Part shown: positions 47,621 to 57,016 of the stretch, in pieces
Layout of the letters: every line of letters starts with the position of its first letter
Position numbering within the stretch: the first letter of the stretch is position 1
NCBI GenBank assembly: GCA_964653145.1
Contig: CAZZCG010000008.1
Span: 65,099-129,098 of the forward strand
Source: Pseudocalidococcus sp964653145
Lineage (GTDB): Bacteria; Cyanobacteriota; Cyanobacteriia; Thermosynechococcales; Thermosynechococcaceae
Direction of reading: 5' to 3'
Length of the DNA: 64,000 bases
Notes under the pieces: model-generated
The model's input: only the letters and a program-made list of their open reading frames with translations
Databases searched by the model: none
Told to the model about the DNA's origin: nothing
Position numbers and translations under genes: made by a program

Positions 47621-50320
47621 ATGAAAATTCTCAAGATTCAAACGCTCCGTGGACCCAATTATTGGAGTATTCGCCGCGGAAAGTTGATTGTCTTGCGCTT
47701 GGATTTAGAAGAATTTGCCGAAACTACGACTAATCTAATTCCCGGTTTTGTCGATGGCTTGATCCGGGTTTTGCCCAGTCTCTACGAACATCACTGCTCC
47801 CCAGGCCATGAGGGGGGGTTTTTAATGCGGCTGCGGGAAGGCACACTTTTAGGTCATGTCATCGAACACGTTGCCTTAGAGCTCCAAGAACTGGCTGGAA
47901 TGCCCGCGGGATTTGGTCGGACACGGATGACGGCTACCGAAGGCATTTATCAAGTCGTTTTTGAATACCAGAACGAACAGGCCGGGCGATATGCCGGACG
48001 AGCCGCAGTCAGACTTTGCCAAAGCATTATTGATACTGGGACTTACCCTCAACGGGAACTGGAGCAAGACTTAGCGGATTTACGGGATTTCAAAGCCAAA
48101 GCCTCTCTTGGCCCCAGCACCGATACCCTAGTCAAAGAAGCCGAAGCTCGAAATATTCCTTGGCAAGAACTCAGCAGCCGCTCGATTATCCAGTTTGGCT
48201 ATGGGATTCATAGTCACCGGATGCAGGCCACCCTCAGCGATTTAACGGGGATTTTGGGTGTAGAGCTCGCGGGCGATAAGGAAGGGGCAAAAAAACTCCT
48301 GGCGGATGTTGGGATTCCGGTACCCAAGGGTGTGGTGATTCAATACTTGGATGAACTGGAAGATGCAATTCAAGATATTGGCGGTTATCCGATTGTAATT
48401 AAACCCCTGGACGGCAATCACGGTCGCGGCATTTCCATCGATATTGAAACCATCGAACGGGCAGAAGAAGCCTTTGAAATTGCCAGCAGTGTCTCTAAAT
48501 CCGTGATTGTTGAACGGTATCACCCCGGCCGAGATTTTCGGGTGTTGGTGATCAATGGCAAAGTGGTGGCGGTGTCTGAGCGGGTACCCGCCCATGTGGT
48601 GGGGGATGGTAAATCTACGATTCAAGAGCTGATCGACATTACCAACCAGGATCCCCAGCGGGGGGAAGGCCACGATAACGTCCTGACCAAAATTGAGATG
48701 AACCATGATAGTTGGGAACTCCTCGACCGCCAAAATTTCACCCTCAATACTGTGCTACCGGAAGGACAAATTTGCTACCTCCGCTTTACAGCCAACCTGA
48801 GCACCGGCGGAATTGCGGTGGATCATACCGATGAAATCCATCCCCACAATGTTTGGATTTGTCAGCGGGCGGCCCGAACTATTGGCTTAGATATCGCGGG
48901 GATTGATGTGGTTTCCCCCGATATTTCTAAACCGATGCCGGAAGTGGGTGGGGTAATTGTTGAAGTCAATGCGGCCCCTGGATTCCGGATGCACACCTGC
49001 CCCAGTCGGGGGATTGCCCGGAATGTCGCCGAACCGGTGTTGAATATGCTCTTTCCACCCGGCCAGCCCTCCCGAATTCCCATTTTTTCGATCACCGGGA
49101 CGAATGGTAAAACGACAACCACACGCCTGATTGCCCACATTTGCAAGCAAACCGGTAAGAACGTTGGCTACACCACCACAGACGGGATTTACATTGGCGA
49201 TTACCTCGTCGAAAAAGGCGATACCACTGGCCCCCAAAGCGCGCAATTGATTCTCCGGGATCCAACTGTGGAAATTGCGGTCTTAGAAACGGCCCGGGGT
49301 GGGATTTTACGTTCTGGCCTGGGGTTTGATCACTGTGATGTTGGGGTTGTCCTGAATGTTCAGGCCGATCATTTGGGAATTGGCGATATTGATACTGTTG
49401 AGCAATTGGCAGACTTAAAAGCGGTGGTGGTCGAGTCGGCCTGGCCCACGGGGTATGCAGTCCTCAATGCCGATGATCCCCTAGTGGCCGATATGGTGGA
49501 GCAGGTGAAAGCCCAAGTGGCCTTCTTTTCAATGAACCCCGATAATCGCTTAATTAAAGACCATATTCAAGCTGGGGGCCTAGCGGCGGTCTATGAAAAT
49601 GGCTATCTTTCGATCCTCAAAGGTGATTGGACACTTCGCATCGAGCAGGCCGTGAATGTGCCGATGACGATGGGGGGACGGGCGAACTTCATGATTGCTA
49701 ATGCCTTAGCTGCCTGTTTAGCTACCTATGCCCAGGGAATTGCCATTGCTGATATTCGCAGTGCCTTAACCACCTTCAAAATGTCCGTGGATCAAACTCC
49801 CGGCCGGATGAACCTGATTGATTTGGGTGAGTTTAGTGCCCTAGTTGACTATGCCCATAATCCGGCTGGCTACGAAGCGGTGGGTGAATTTGTCCAGAAA
49901 TGGCCAGGTGAGCGGATTGGCGTGATTGGGGGGCCTGGAGATCGACGGGATGAGGATTTAGCCCAACTCGGTGAACTCTCCGCAAAAATCTTTAATCGAA
50001 TTCTGATCAAAGAAGATGATGATACCCGTGGCCGACCCCGGGGTGATGCCGCCAACTTCATTGAAATGGGTGTGATTCGGATTCCTAACCACTGCGACTA
50101 TGAAATTATCCATGATGAAGTAACAGCCATTAACCAGGCCCTAGAAACTGCTAGCCCCGGAGCCTTGGTGGTGGTTTTACCCTGTGAAGTGGGCCGCACC
50201 ATTCGGATGATTGAAACCTACGGCGAAAAACATAAACTAGCCAGTAAACCCTTCTCTGAAAATGGCAATGGCCACAAAGTTGAGGAACTTGAACTGAGTA
50301 CAGAAGTGAATATTGCTTAA
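47621..50320 (+). CDS. cphA: cyanophycin synthetase
   Basis: An 899-residue enzyme making the Asp-Arg polymer cyanophycin by ATP-dependent addition. The N-terminal domain starts MKILKIQTLRGPNYWSIRRGKLIVLRLDLE. An ATP-grasp domain (about 210-470) contains GVELAGDKEGAKKLLADVGIPVP, YPIVIKPLDGNHGRGISI and GVIVEVNAAPGFRMHTCPS. A Mur-ligase-like domain (from about 480) contains the P-loop ITGTNGKTTTTRLIAHICK, LETARGGILRSGLGFDHCDVGVVLNVQADHLG and ALVDYAHNPAGYEAV. Size and order are standard for CphA1. The C-terminal tail is short. It lies 103 bases downstream of cphB. Confidence 0.97.
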   Translation: MKILKIQTLRGPNYWSIRRGKLIVLRLDLEEFAETTTNLIPGFVDGLIRVLPSLYEHHCSPGHEGGFLMRLREGTLLGHVIEHVALELQELAGMPAGFGRTRMTATEGIYQVVFEYQNEQAGRYAGRAAVRLCQSIIDTGTYPQRELEQDLADLRDFKAKASLGPSTDTLVKEAEARNIPWQELSSRSIIQFGYGIHSHRMQATLSDLTGILGVELAGDKEGAKKLLADVGIPVPKGVVIQYLDELEDAIQDIGGYPIVIKPLDGNHGRGISIDIETIERAEEAFEIASSVSKSVIVERYHPGRDFRVLVINGKVVAVSERVPAHVVGDGKSTIQELIDITNQDPQRGEGHDNVLTKIEMNHDSWELLDRQNFTLNTVLPEGQICYLRFTANLSTGGIAVDHTDEIHPHNVWICQRAARTIGLDIAGIDVVSPDISKPMPEVGGVIVEVNAAPGFRMHTCPSRGIARNVAEPVLNMLFPPGQPSRIPIFSITGTNGKTTTTRLIAHICKQTGKNVGYTTTDGIYIGDYLVEKGDTTGPQSAQLILRDPTVEIAVLETARGGILRSGLGFDHCDVGVVLNVQADHLGIGDIDTVEQLADLKAVVVESAWPTGYAVLNADDPLVADMVEQVKAQVAFFSMNPDNRLIKDHIQAGGLAAVYENGYLSILKGDWTLRIEQAVNVPMTMGGRANFMIANALAACLATYAQGIAIADIRSALTTFKMSVDQTPGRMNLIDLGEFSALVDYAHNPAGYEAVGEFVQKWPGERIGVIGGPGDRRDEDLAQLGELSAKIFNRILIKEDDDTRGRPRGDAANFIEMGVIRIPNHCDYEIIHDEVTAINQALETASPGALVVVLPCEVGRTIRMIETYGEKHKLASKPFSENGNGHKVEELELSTEVNIA

Positions 50321-50374
50321 ACTCGCTGGTATGGGTGGATTCGTGACCGCATCATTTTCCCAGGCCAAAGTTTC

Positions 50375-50716
50375 TTACCGAATTCTCATTCCCAAATGAA
50401 CTAGGGCTGTTTCAATAACGTTGACACGCTCGACCAAGGTTTGCCAGTTGTTAGCCTTGACACCATAGAGGTGGTGAAAATACCGTCGGGCGTTGGGAAA
50501 GTTTTTAAATTCGTTGCGCATGGCCCTGATGGTCCAGGCCACGTTGGGGATGGTTATTAAATAACTGTGGAAATTTAATCCCTGTACTGAACCCTGCTCC
50601 TTGGTTGTGGCTAAATTTGTCCTCAAAGTTAGCGGTTTTAAGGGAGAACTTGGAGACTGTGAAAAAAACTCTTTTACTTTGGCAACTTGCCGCAGGTCAG
50701 CTTTGTCGAAATCCAT
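50375..50716 (-). CDS. hypothetical protein
   Basis: A 113-residue protein. ATG 50716 (MDFDKADLRQVAKVKEFF) is preferred because AGAGGA lies five bases before it; the frame is open further upstream to 50818 but with Asn/Gln-rich sequence of no coding look. The C-terminal half contains FHSYLITIPNVAWTIRAMRNEF and NARRYFHHLYGVKANNWQTLVERVNVIETALVHLGMRIR. It is soluble and basic with no recognised family. It is convergent with cphA. A true gene is likely given the ribosome-binding site and composition. Confidence 0.55.
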   Translation of the reverse strand: MDFDKADLRQVAKVKEFFSQSPSSPLKPLTLRTNLATTKEQGSVQGLNFHSYLITIPNVAWTIRAMRNEFKNFPNARRYFHHLYGVKANNWQTLVERVNVIETALVHLGMRIR

Positions 50717-50818
50717 GTTTTCCTCTTCAAAGTTTGAGCTGACTGCACTCATCACGTTAGGTTGTTGCCGCGGGTGTTTTCTGGATTGATTGTTGTTTTG
50801 CTCAGGAAAGCAAGGCAA

Positions 50819-51246
50819 AAATAATTGAAATTGTTACGCTTTCCCAGCATGAAGGAGGCAAATCCATTCCCTTAGATCAGGTTTCCTGAAGTCCCTACGG
50901 GATGAAAGCTAAGGACTAGCTATTCAAAGGAGACTTAGGATTTGTTCTACGCTTTATAAGAGAGAATAACCAGGCCACATCGCTGAAAAATAGGATGATC
51001 TTGCTGGAGTTAGGATTTTGAGCACAAGAGACCATCAACCTTGCTAGCCCTAATGACACCCAGGCCAAGATTGGCTGATACACTCCTGTAATTTGGGCTA
51101 TTCAGATGATTTCCATATCCCGTTCAATGGAGTCAAAACAAAGCTTTTTAGGAAAAGTAATAAAAAATAATTCTGTTTCCATTTAAGTCCCATCTAAGCG
51201 TTAACAAAGATAGAAGAATCTTGCGATTTTAATCAAAATCGTTGCC
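50819..51246. other. intergenic region, no gene seen
   Basis: About 430 bases between two minus-strand genes, AT-rich toward its right end. No open frame with coding character and no RNA gene was recognised. A short palindrome at 51224-51241 lies just beyond the end of the AraC-type gene. Confidence 0.5.
51224..51241. repeat. short perfect inverted repeat
   Basis: CGATTTT (51224-51230) and AAAATCG (51235-51241) flank a four-base loop, five bases beyond the stop of the AraC-family gene. It lacks a following T run, so a terminator role is possible but weak. Confidence 0.4.
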
Positions 51247-52140
51247 TCAGGTGGTCAGCTTTTTCGGAGTAACTCCCAAGAACTTCTTAAAATGCCGGAT
51301 AAAATGGCTTTGATCCGTAAAACCAACTGCAATTGCCACCTGCGCAGAACTCATTTTCCCGCGTACTAGGAGCTCTTTGGCCCGTTCAATCCGACATTGA
51401 AGCAGATATTGATAGGGTGAAATACCCATGGATGCTTTGAAGAGGCGACAGAAGTAGTAGCGACTCATTCCTAATTCCTGGGCAATTGCGTCCAGCGACA
51501 GGGTTTCGGATAGGTGGGCCTGAATAAAATCAATGGCCTGTTGCAGCTTGGCCTGGGGTAATCCATCTTGATAATTTTGCAGCCGATGAGACCGAGTGCA
51601 GTACTGCCGGAGTAAATGGGCCGAGAGTGCTGTGGCCAATCCATCAACATACAGGGGGCTTTGACTAAAGCTTAGTTTTAACTCTTGGTGTAGCAGGGAG
51701 GTGATGTTGTAAATGATTGGATCGTTGGTGTTGAGGATAGGGCGGAGTTCAACACGTTCTCCATCCACTGATTCGTGGGCTAATTCTGAGAGGTATTGGG
51801 GTTCTAGGATAAGGACGTTAAGCTTTACGAGGGTATTCCAATTTCCTCCATGGCAGGAATGGGCTGGAAATAGGCTAATCTGACCATCCGCAATGGGGGC
51901 AATGAACTTTTTCCCGTCCAGGCAATGCTCCTGTATCCCTCGTTCATTATCCAGATGTACTGTAAGGAGATGCTGATGTGTTCTATTTTCCGGCATCTCG
52001 CCCGGCGGCTGTTCATAATACTGAACGACAAGATGATTCTGTGCCAGGTGATGATTCTGCCTGGGAGTCGAGGGCAGGATTTTCCTAATATCATCTTCTT
52101 TTCGGTAATCAACCCTTAATCGGTTTTCGGTCTCGTTCAT
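51247..52140 (-). CDS. AraC-family transcriptional regulator
   Basis: A 297-residue regulator. The N-terminal half (about 30-140) is a cupin-like sensor without a recognised ligand motif (VQYYEQPPGEMPENRTHQHLLTVHLD, SLFPAHSCHGGNWNT). The C-terminal half has the two AraC helix-turn-helix motifs: LSLDAIAQELGMSRYYFCRLFKASMGISPYQYLLQCRIERAKELLV and MSSAQVAIAVGFTDQSHFIRHFKKFLGVTPKK. The start ATG 52140 (MNETENRLRVDYRKEDD) is acceptable. No target operon can be named; neighbours are a hypothetical gene and the sigma-like pair on the other strand. Confidence 0.88.
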   Translation of the reverse strand: MNETENRLRVDYRKEDDIRKILPSTPRQNHHLAQNHLVVQYYEQPPGEMPENRTHQHLLTVHLDNERGIQEHCLDGKKFIAPIADGQISLFPAHSCHGGNWNTLVKLNVLILEPQYLSELAHESVDGERVELRPILNTNDPIIYNITSLLHQELKLSFSQSPLYVDGLATALSAHLLRQYCTRSHRLQNYQDGLPQAKLQQAIDFIQAHLSETLSLDAIAQELGMSRYYFCRLFKASMGISPYQYLLQCRIERAKELLVRGKMSSAQVAIAVGFTDQSHFIRHFKKFLGVTPKKLTT

Positions 52141-52434
52141 TCTCTGGATTTACGGGTGCTACGTTAATTAGATCTTAGGAGAAACCATGGGGGTCCATCA
52201 TTGGCATTTACTTCCCTAAGTTGGCTGTGCCGGTTATCAACAATTTGGACTAACCTTCGCTCCTTGGCCTGGGGATTTTGAGAATTCAAGTTATGGAGAT
52301 TTTCCCAGCCTGATTTTCGGGTTCTCATCCCAGGGGCTAAAAAAATTGTCATGTAGTGGTACAGACGAGCAGTCTAAGGTTATCCTGATAGCAATCTTTG
52401 TGCTTACCTAAAATTTCTTAACGTCGTAACTGCC

Positions 52435-53949
52435 GTGAGTGCTCCCCCCCGTAGTTCCAGTCCCACCTCTCCGCTGTCATTTGGGGAGGAAGTGGAGCGT
52501 TTACCGACGTTATTTACTGCTGCACGGCCCCAGCGACCGGGTGAGAGTAATCCCCGCCTCAGCCGAGTTTCTCCAGCCCAAACTGAGTTGATGCGCTGTC
52601 TCAGGACAATCCTAGAGCAACCGCTACCTCAAGAGGATGGCCTAGTACGCGGAGGATATCTCCAGCGTCTTGTGGAGGCCTATGCCCAATTATTTGCCAG
52701 TTGTTTGACCGCCAGCAACACTCAACTCCAGCACCAGGCCCTAGTGCAAACCGTCCAACGTCTTAGCCAAATTCCGATGACGGTGATTCAGGAGGATTAT
52801 GAGCGACTGAATCGGGGCCACTACAACATTCCCCTCAAACAACTGGTTCTCTCCTTTAGTCGCCCAGTCCTCGCGCAACGGGCCACACCTCCAACCTTGA
52901 CAGAAGCAGAGTGTTTTTTAGCCATTTTTATCCAGGCCCTCCGGCAACAACTCGGCTCTTTTGTGCTCTTTAGTGACGAATTTAAGCGGGATTATCGAGA
53001 CTTACTCCGGAGTGTGTGCAAAGCTGCTCCTGACCCGGAACTTTGTCAAAGTAATTTACCCGGCTGGCTTTGGGAGGCGATGAAATCCTTTGATCCTTTG
53101 AAAGCCTTCAGTGCGACGGGGCATGGGCGACCCACCTTCGAGGCCTGGGTCAGAACAGTGGTTAATAATAAGCTCGCAGATGAGAAACGTAAACTCCTCA
53201 AGCGGGAAGCAGACGAACTACTTTTTTACGAGAGTCGGGCCCTGCAAATGTTTGAACAACGCTATGCGGCGGCGGGGGCGGCACTTCAAGGTGAATTAGA
53301 ACTTCAAGCCTGCTGCGACCTTATAAAAATTGTCCAAACCGAAATTACCGATCCCCGGATTCGTGCCTCGACAACCCGTTTACGTCAACAAATCGCTCAA
53401 TTGCTGGGCTGGACGATTGAGTACACCCGCGAAATTCATCACCAAGTCCGGCGGATCCTCGGTCGATATGTCCAGTCCACCCGTTCCCTTAATATTACCT
53501 CTACCGATAGCAATCAGGAATGGATTGATAACTATCCTGATGCCCGTTCCTTGCCGAATCTCGGAAATCAAGGGGTGGACTGCATGGTGGAGTTTCTCAA
53601 TGACCAACAAACCCCAACTTGGGTCAGGGATTGGTGCGAAAAACGCCGGACTCAGGCAGAAATTGCTCGGGAATTGTTTGTCAGTCAGCCAACGATTTCT
53701 CGATGTCTCGGACGTGAATATCGTCTTTGGTTGTATCGTAAGTTTTTCAAAGACCAGCAGACTCCTGAGTGGATGAGGCGGTGGTACGAAACTCAAACAA
53801 TTGCTAGTCCCCATCAACGGCGGCAGGCCCGGCGGGAAATTCATTCTGATTATGCCCGTGGGACTTTTACTGCTAAGCAGATTGATGACCAAATTGAAGA
53901 TCAGCTAGAGGAGTGGTGTCTGCGTAACGGCATCTATTTTCTCGCCTAG
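52435..53949 (+). CDS. sigma-factor-like protein with C-terminal helix-turn-helix
   Basis: A 504-residue protein starting at GTG 52435. Two parts recall sigma-70 regions. One, about 215-250, reads FDPLKAFSATGHGRPTFEAWVRTVVNNKLADEKRKL, like region 2 with its conserved W and basic N..D..R. The other, about 400-430, is a region 4-like helix-turn-helix, RTQAEIARELFVSQPTISRCLGREY. The N-terminal 150 residues and the C-terminal tail match nothing I know. Cyanobacterial proteins of this type are annotated as sigma-70-like or hypothetical and often precede a DUF1822 gene, as here (14 bases downstream). It may be an alternative sigma factor or a DNA-binding regulator. Promoter recognition is unproven. 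The residues above give the basis; all else is inference. Confidence 0.7.
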   Translation: MSAPPRSSSPTSPLSFGEEVERLPTLFTAARPQRPGESNPRLSRVSPAQTELMRCLRTILEQPLPQEDGLVRGGYLQRLVEAYAQLFASCLTASNTQLQHQALVQTVQRLSQIPMTVIQEDYERLNRGHYNIPLKQLVLSFSRPVLAQRATPPTLTEAECFLAIFIQALRQQLGSFVLFSDEFKRDYRDLLRSVCKAAPDPELCQSNLPGWLWEAMKSFDPLKAFSATGHGRPTFEAWVRTVVNNKLADEKRKLLKREADELLFYESRALQMFEQRYAAAGAALQGELELQACCDLIKIVQTEITDPRIRASTTRLRQQIAQLLGWTIEYTREIHHQVRRILGRYVQSTRSLNITSTDSNQEWIDNYPDARSLPNLGNQGVDCMVEFLNDQQTPTWVRDWCEKRRTQAEIARELFVSQPTISRCLGREYRLWLYRKFFKDQQTPEWMRRWYETQTIASPHQRRQARREIHSDYARGTFTAKQIDDQIEDQLEEWCLRNGIYFLA

Positions 53950-53963
53950 TTATTGATTCAGCC

Positions 53964-54812
53964 TTGAGCTATTTACTTGCACGGATGATGACCGATATGA
54001 ATTCTACTTTTGCTCCGACTGTTCCCATTGGCCGCCTGGAGTGGGATGCAGCCCAGTTTGTTCTCCAAGGATGTAGCCCTCAGCGTCAAGTGCGAGTCTT
54101 ACCCTACCTTTTGTCTCTCTACAGCTTCATGGCCTGGTGGGAAAATGATGCCCAGGCCTTGCGAGGGGATCCTGATCGGGAACTGTCCTTAACAACCACC
54201 TGGTGCGAACAGCCTGAAGTACTGGAACTCATTGATGTTGCCGACTTAAATATTGAAGGCACTCAGTTAGCGATTTATCCAGTGGATGGTGCCTCGAGCG
54301 ATTTTTCCCTCCACTGCCCTACCTTCCTCGGGGTTTTAAATGCTGACCGAGCGGTGGCGGTGGGCCTGGATCGAGATCGCTGTTGGGCCACCCTATTGGG
54401 TACAGTTGACCGGGCTAGCCTTGTGCAGTTTTGGCAATCCCATCCCCCCGATAGTCATGGAAATTCCCCCGTTCCCTTGGACTTGCTCCAATCAATTTAC
54501 TACCTTCCCGAGCAACTAAGCTACCTCCATCCAACCCTACCCCAAGCTAATCCAAAACCCCTTCGTAAAACCAACCGCAATCAGCTTCCCATTGAAAGTG
54601 ATTTTATTGCCAATGCTGACCAGTTAACTGAAAAACTTCTTCAACTCGGGGTCGTTCCGCCTGCGGTAGCCAATGGGAGTGGATTGAGCAACCCTTCTTT
54701 AGCCGCCCCTGATCTGCCAGTCAACAATGGGAATACTGCCACCGTTAATCGCTTGGTGAAGGCATTACAGGTCTATCGGGGTGAATCCTCCCAGGCCAAG
54801 CTCCTTAGCTAG
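53964..54812 (+). CDS. DUF1822-like protein, partner of the sigma-like gene
   Basis: A protein of up to 282 residues; TTG 53964, ATG 53985 or ATG 53997 (MNSTFAPTVPIGRLEWDAAQFVLQG) are all possible, the last giving 271 residues. Recognisable features are LPYLLSLYSFMAWWENDAQ, PEVLELIDVADLNIEGTQLAIYPVDG, and HCPTFLGVLNADRAVAVGLDRDRCWATLLGTVDRASL, then a Pro-rich linker and a C-terminal NRLVKALQVYRGESSQAKLL. This matches my recollection of DUF1822, a cyanobacterial family encoded beside sigma-like regulators and CHASE2/CHAT proteins. It is 14 bases from the upstream gene. By arrangement it might be an anti-sigma or adaptor protein; that is a hypothesis. Confidence 0.65.
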   Translation: MSYLLARMMTDMNSTFAPTVPIGRLEWDAAQFVLQGCSPQRQVRVLPYLLSLYSFMAWWENDAQALRGDPDRELSLTTTWCEQPEVLELIDVADLNIEGTQLAIYPVDGASSDFSLHCPTFLGVLNADRAVAVGLDRDRCWATLLGTVDRASLVQFWQSHPPDSHGNSPVPLDLLQSIYYLPEQLSYLHPTLPQANPKPLRKTNRNQLPIESDFIANADQLTEKLLQLGVVPPAVANGSGLSNPSLAAPDLPVNNGNTATVNRLVKALQVYRGESSQAKLLS

Positions 54813-54967
54813 GTTCTTTCCCAGAAGTTGATTCAACGGATTTACCAATGTGAAATTCTTAGTTTTTATGCCTATTTGCTTGGAAATCAAAGAAACCATT
54901 ATTTGTTTTTCAACAGGCGGTGTGTTTGAATTTCCTATGCTTGCCTAACAATGACTCTAGATTGCCC

Positions 54968-56134
54968 CTACACATGGTACACAAGTGGCTCTGAACTTAG
55001 GCGAGCAATAACCTGCTGAATCACCAGAGCGACCCAATCAATATCCGCTTCTCTTGTTGCTTTACCCAGGGTAATCCGGAGACTGGATTTGGCCAAGTTA
55101 GAACTATATCCCATCGCCATCAGAATTGGGCTGGGTACTGAGCGACCACTGTGGCAGGCAGATCCGGAACTCACTCCCAGGCCAGCTAGGTTCAATTGCC
55201 TGACTAATGTTTTGCCGCTCAAGGGAATTTTTCGGGAATCTGTGGCGGTAAAGCTAAGGTGATGGGGAAGACGATAAATACGGTGACCCGTGGGCTCCAG
55301 ACCAGGCCAGGGTTGTAACTGGGCAAATAGACGCTCCCGTAAGTTTTGTAAGCGAACCATTTCTGTGGTGAGTTCGGCTTCAGCTAATTCTGCGGCCACT
55401 CCAAAACCAGCGATATTTGGTAAAGCTTGAGTTCCAGATCGCAGTCCAGACTCTTGCCCACCGCCCTTTAAAAGCGGGTAGAGTTCCAGACCGGGACGAA
55501 TATAGAGGGCGCCAACCCCCTGGGGGCCGTAGAGTTTGTGACTAGATAGAGATAATAAATCAACCCCTAGGGCCTGGACATCAATGGGTAAACGGCCGGC
55601 CACCTGAACTGCATCAGTATGAAAGAGAACTTCCCGTTGGCGACAAATTTCAGCTAGCTCAGAAATCGGCTGGAGTGTCCCTACTTCACTTTGACCATAA
55701 ATAATAGAAACCAAGACAGTATTGGCCTGGATGGCGGCTTCTAACTCTGCTGGATTTACTCGTCCCCATTGATCCACGCCCAGGCGGGTCACTTGCCAAC
55801 CCTGAGCTTCCAAATCGGCCACAGGCTGACTAATTGCAGAATGTTCGACAGCGGAAATCACCAGATGTTGGGGAAAAGAATAGGCGCGGGTCACCCCATA
55901 GAGGGCCAGGTTATTTGCCTCGGTTCCCCCTGACGTAAAAACAATGCCCAAGGCGGAGGCATTAATCAACCCAGCAACCTGCATTCGGGCTTGTTCAAGG
56001 GTTGTTGCGGCCCGTTGTCCCCACTCATGTAAGCTAGCGGGATTTCCCCAAGTTGACCTGTAGACCTCTTGGATCGCAGCAATGGCTTCGGGACGACAGG
56101 GGGTTGTGGCACTGTAATCAAGATAAATCTGCAT
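54968..56134 (-). CDS. cysteine desulfurase, NifS/IscS type
   Basis: A 388-residue PLP enzyme releasing sulfur from cysteine for Fe-S cluster and cofactor synthesis. ATG 56134 gives MQIYLDYSATTPCRPEAI, the family start; the longer frame to 56179 is rejected. TSGGTEANNLALYG, HLVISAVEHSAI, FHTDAVQVAGRLPIDVQALGVDLLSLSSHKLYGPQGVGALYIR with the PLP Lys (about residue 202), and the sulfur-carrying Cys in GLGVSSGSACHSGRSVPS (about residue 325) are intact. No Isu or Suf scaffold gene is adjacent; in cyanobacteria several desulfurases coexist, so the exact role (IscS, NifS-like) is open. Confidence 0.92.
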   Translation of the reverse strand: MQIYLDYSATTPCRPEAIAAIQEVYRSTWGNPASLHEWGQRAATTLEQARMQVAGLINASALGIVFTSGGTEANNLALYGVTRAYSFPQHLVISAVEHSAISQPVADLEAQGWQVTRLGVDQWGRVNPAELEAAIQANTVLVSIIYGQSEVGTLQPISELAEICRQREVLFHTDAVQVAGRLPIDVQALGVDLLSLSSHKLYGPQGVGALYIRPGLELYPLLKGGGQESGLRSGTQALPNIAGFGVAAELAEAELTTEMVRLQNLRERLFAQLQPWPGLEPTGHRIYRLPHHLSFTATDSRKIPLSGKTLVRQLNLAGLGVSSGSACHSGRSVPSPILMAMGYSSNLAKSSLRITLGKATREADIDWVALVIQQVIARLSSEPLVYHV

Positions 56135-56232
56135 AGGACAAGTCGAGGAATGCCGCAATTTAGTCAGGTTAATTCCCATTGTGCCCTTCTGCAGTGACTT
56201 TTCCCAATGCCCTGGGACTGCAATACCCGCCC

Positions 56233-56691
56233 TTAGCCCCGCTTCATCGCCCGCTCCATATCCCGCTTGTCTTGTTTTTGCTTCAGGTCTTCCCGCTTGT
56301 CATGGAGTTTTTTCCCGCGAGCAATGGCAATATCAACCTTAACCCGACCATTTTTGAGTTTCATCCGCAAGGGAACTAGGGTTAAACCCTTTTGCTCAAC
56401 TTTGCCGATGAGTTTGCGAATTTCATCTTTATGTAGCAATAGTTTGCGATTGCGCCGGGGATCATGGTTGTAGGCGGTATTGGTGGTGTCATGGGGCGAA
56501 ATATGCACATTCAGTAGCCAGGCCTCCCCATCCCGAATCCGGGCAAATCCATCCCGAAGGTTAACTTTTCCGGCACGAATGGACTTTACCTCAGTACCTT
56601 GGAGGACAACACCCGCTTCATAGGTATCTAAAATTTCGTATAAATACCGAGCTTGGCGGTTGTCACTGACGATTTTATATCCATCACTCAT
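56233..56691 (-). CDS. smpB: SsrA-binding protein SmpB
   Basis: A 152-residue tmRNA-binding protein needed for ribosome rescue. YKIVSDNRQARYLYEILDTYEAGVVLQGTEVKSIRAGKVNLRDGFARI, ISPHDTTNTAYNHDPRRNRKLLLHKDEIRKLIGKVEQKGLTLVPL, and the basic tail (AIARGKKLHDKREDLKQKQDKRDMERAMKRG) cover the whole family. The ATG 56691 gives MSDGYKIVSDN as expected. tmRNA itself was not found in this window. An 8-base overlap exists with a small upstream ORF of doubtful reality. Confidence 0.95.
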   Translation of the reverse strand: MSDGYKIVSDNRQARYLYEILDTYEAGVVLQGTEVKSIRAGKVNLRDGFARIRDGEAWLLNVHISPHDTTNTAYNHDPRRNRKLLLHKDEIRKLIGKVEQKGLTLVPLRMKLKNGRVKVDIAIARGKKLHDKREDLKQKQDKRDMERAMKRG

Positions 56692-56866
56692 GTCTCATTG
56701 TCCCCAAACGTCCATCGGGATTCTCCAGCTTAACCCGTTGGGAAAAGTATTGTTGGCTTTTGGTTAGAGGAATTATCAGAATCCTGGGAGCTAATTTTCC
56801 CTGACAGGTCATTTGCACAGGCGAAAGAAGCTTCACGGATTGGATAAACACTTTTGGCATGCTCAA
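56684..56866 (-). CDS. possible 60-residue ORF upstream of smpB
   Basis: A short frame ending eight bases inside the smpB 5' end: VFIQSVKLLSPVQMTCQGKLAPRILIIPL, then a polar tail. The first Met is within an AT-poor context and no good ribosome-binding site is evident. Protein-like composition and tight coupling to smpB keep it as a candidate. It may instead be untranslated leader. The rest of 56867-57016 holds nothing. Confidence 0.3.
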   Translation of the reverse strand: MSMPKVFIQSVKLLSPVQMTCQGKLAPRILIIPLTKSQQYFSQRVKLENPDGRLGTMRHE

Positions 56867-57016
56867 ACAAGGCTATTCCAGTAGCTCCAAAGTTTCATCC
56901 CCAGCCTAATTGGGCATACACTGCAATCTAACGTTGAGAAGTAGCAATGCCCAAAATGATTCATCCACCGGCTTGAATAGTAACTCCATTCTAAATTCGA
57001 TACGAACTAGCCCCCA

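Noticed and set aside
50819..51246. Possible riboswitch or CRISPR-like structure
   Set aside because: No regular spacing of repeats and no recognisable riboswitch core; only a short palindrome is seen. No CRISPR array was found anywhere in the window.
53380..53892. 170-codon minus-strand frame inside the sigma-like gene
   Set aside because: The plus-strand frame is longer, has recognisable motifs and is coupled to the downstream gene; the reverse frame does not look like protein.
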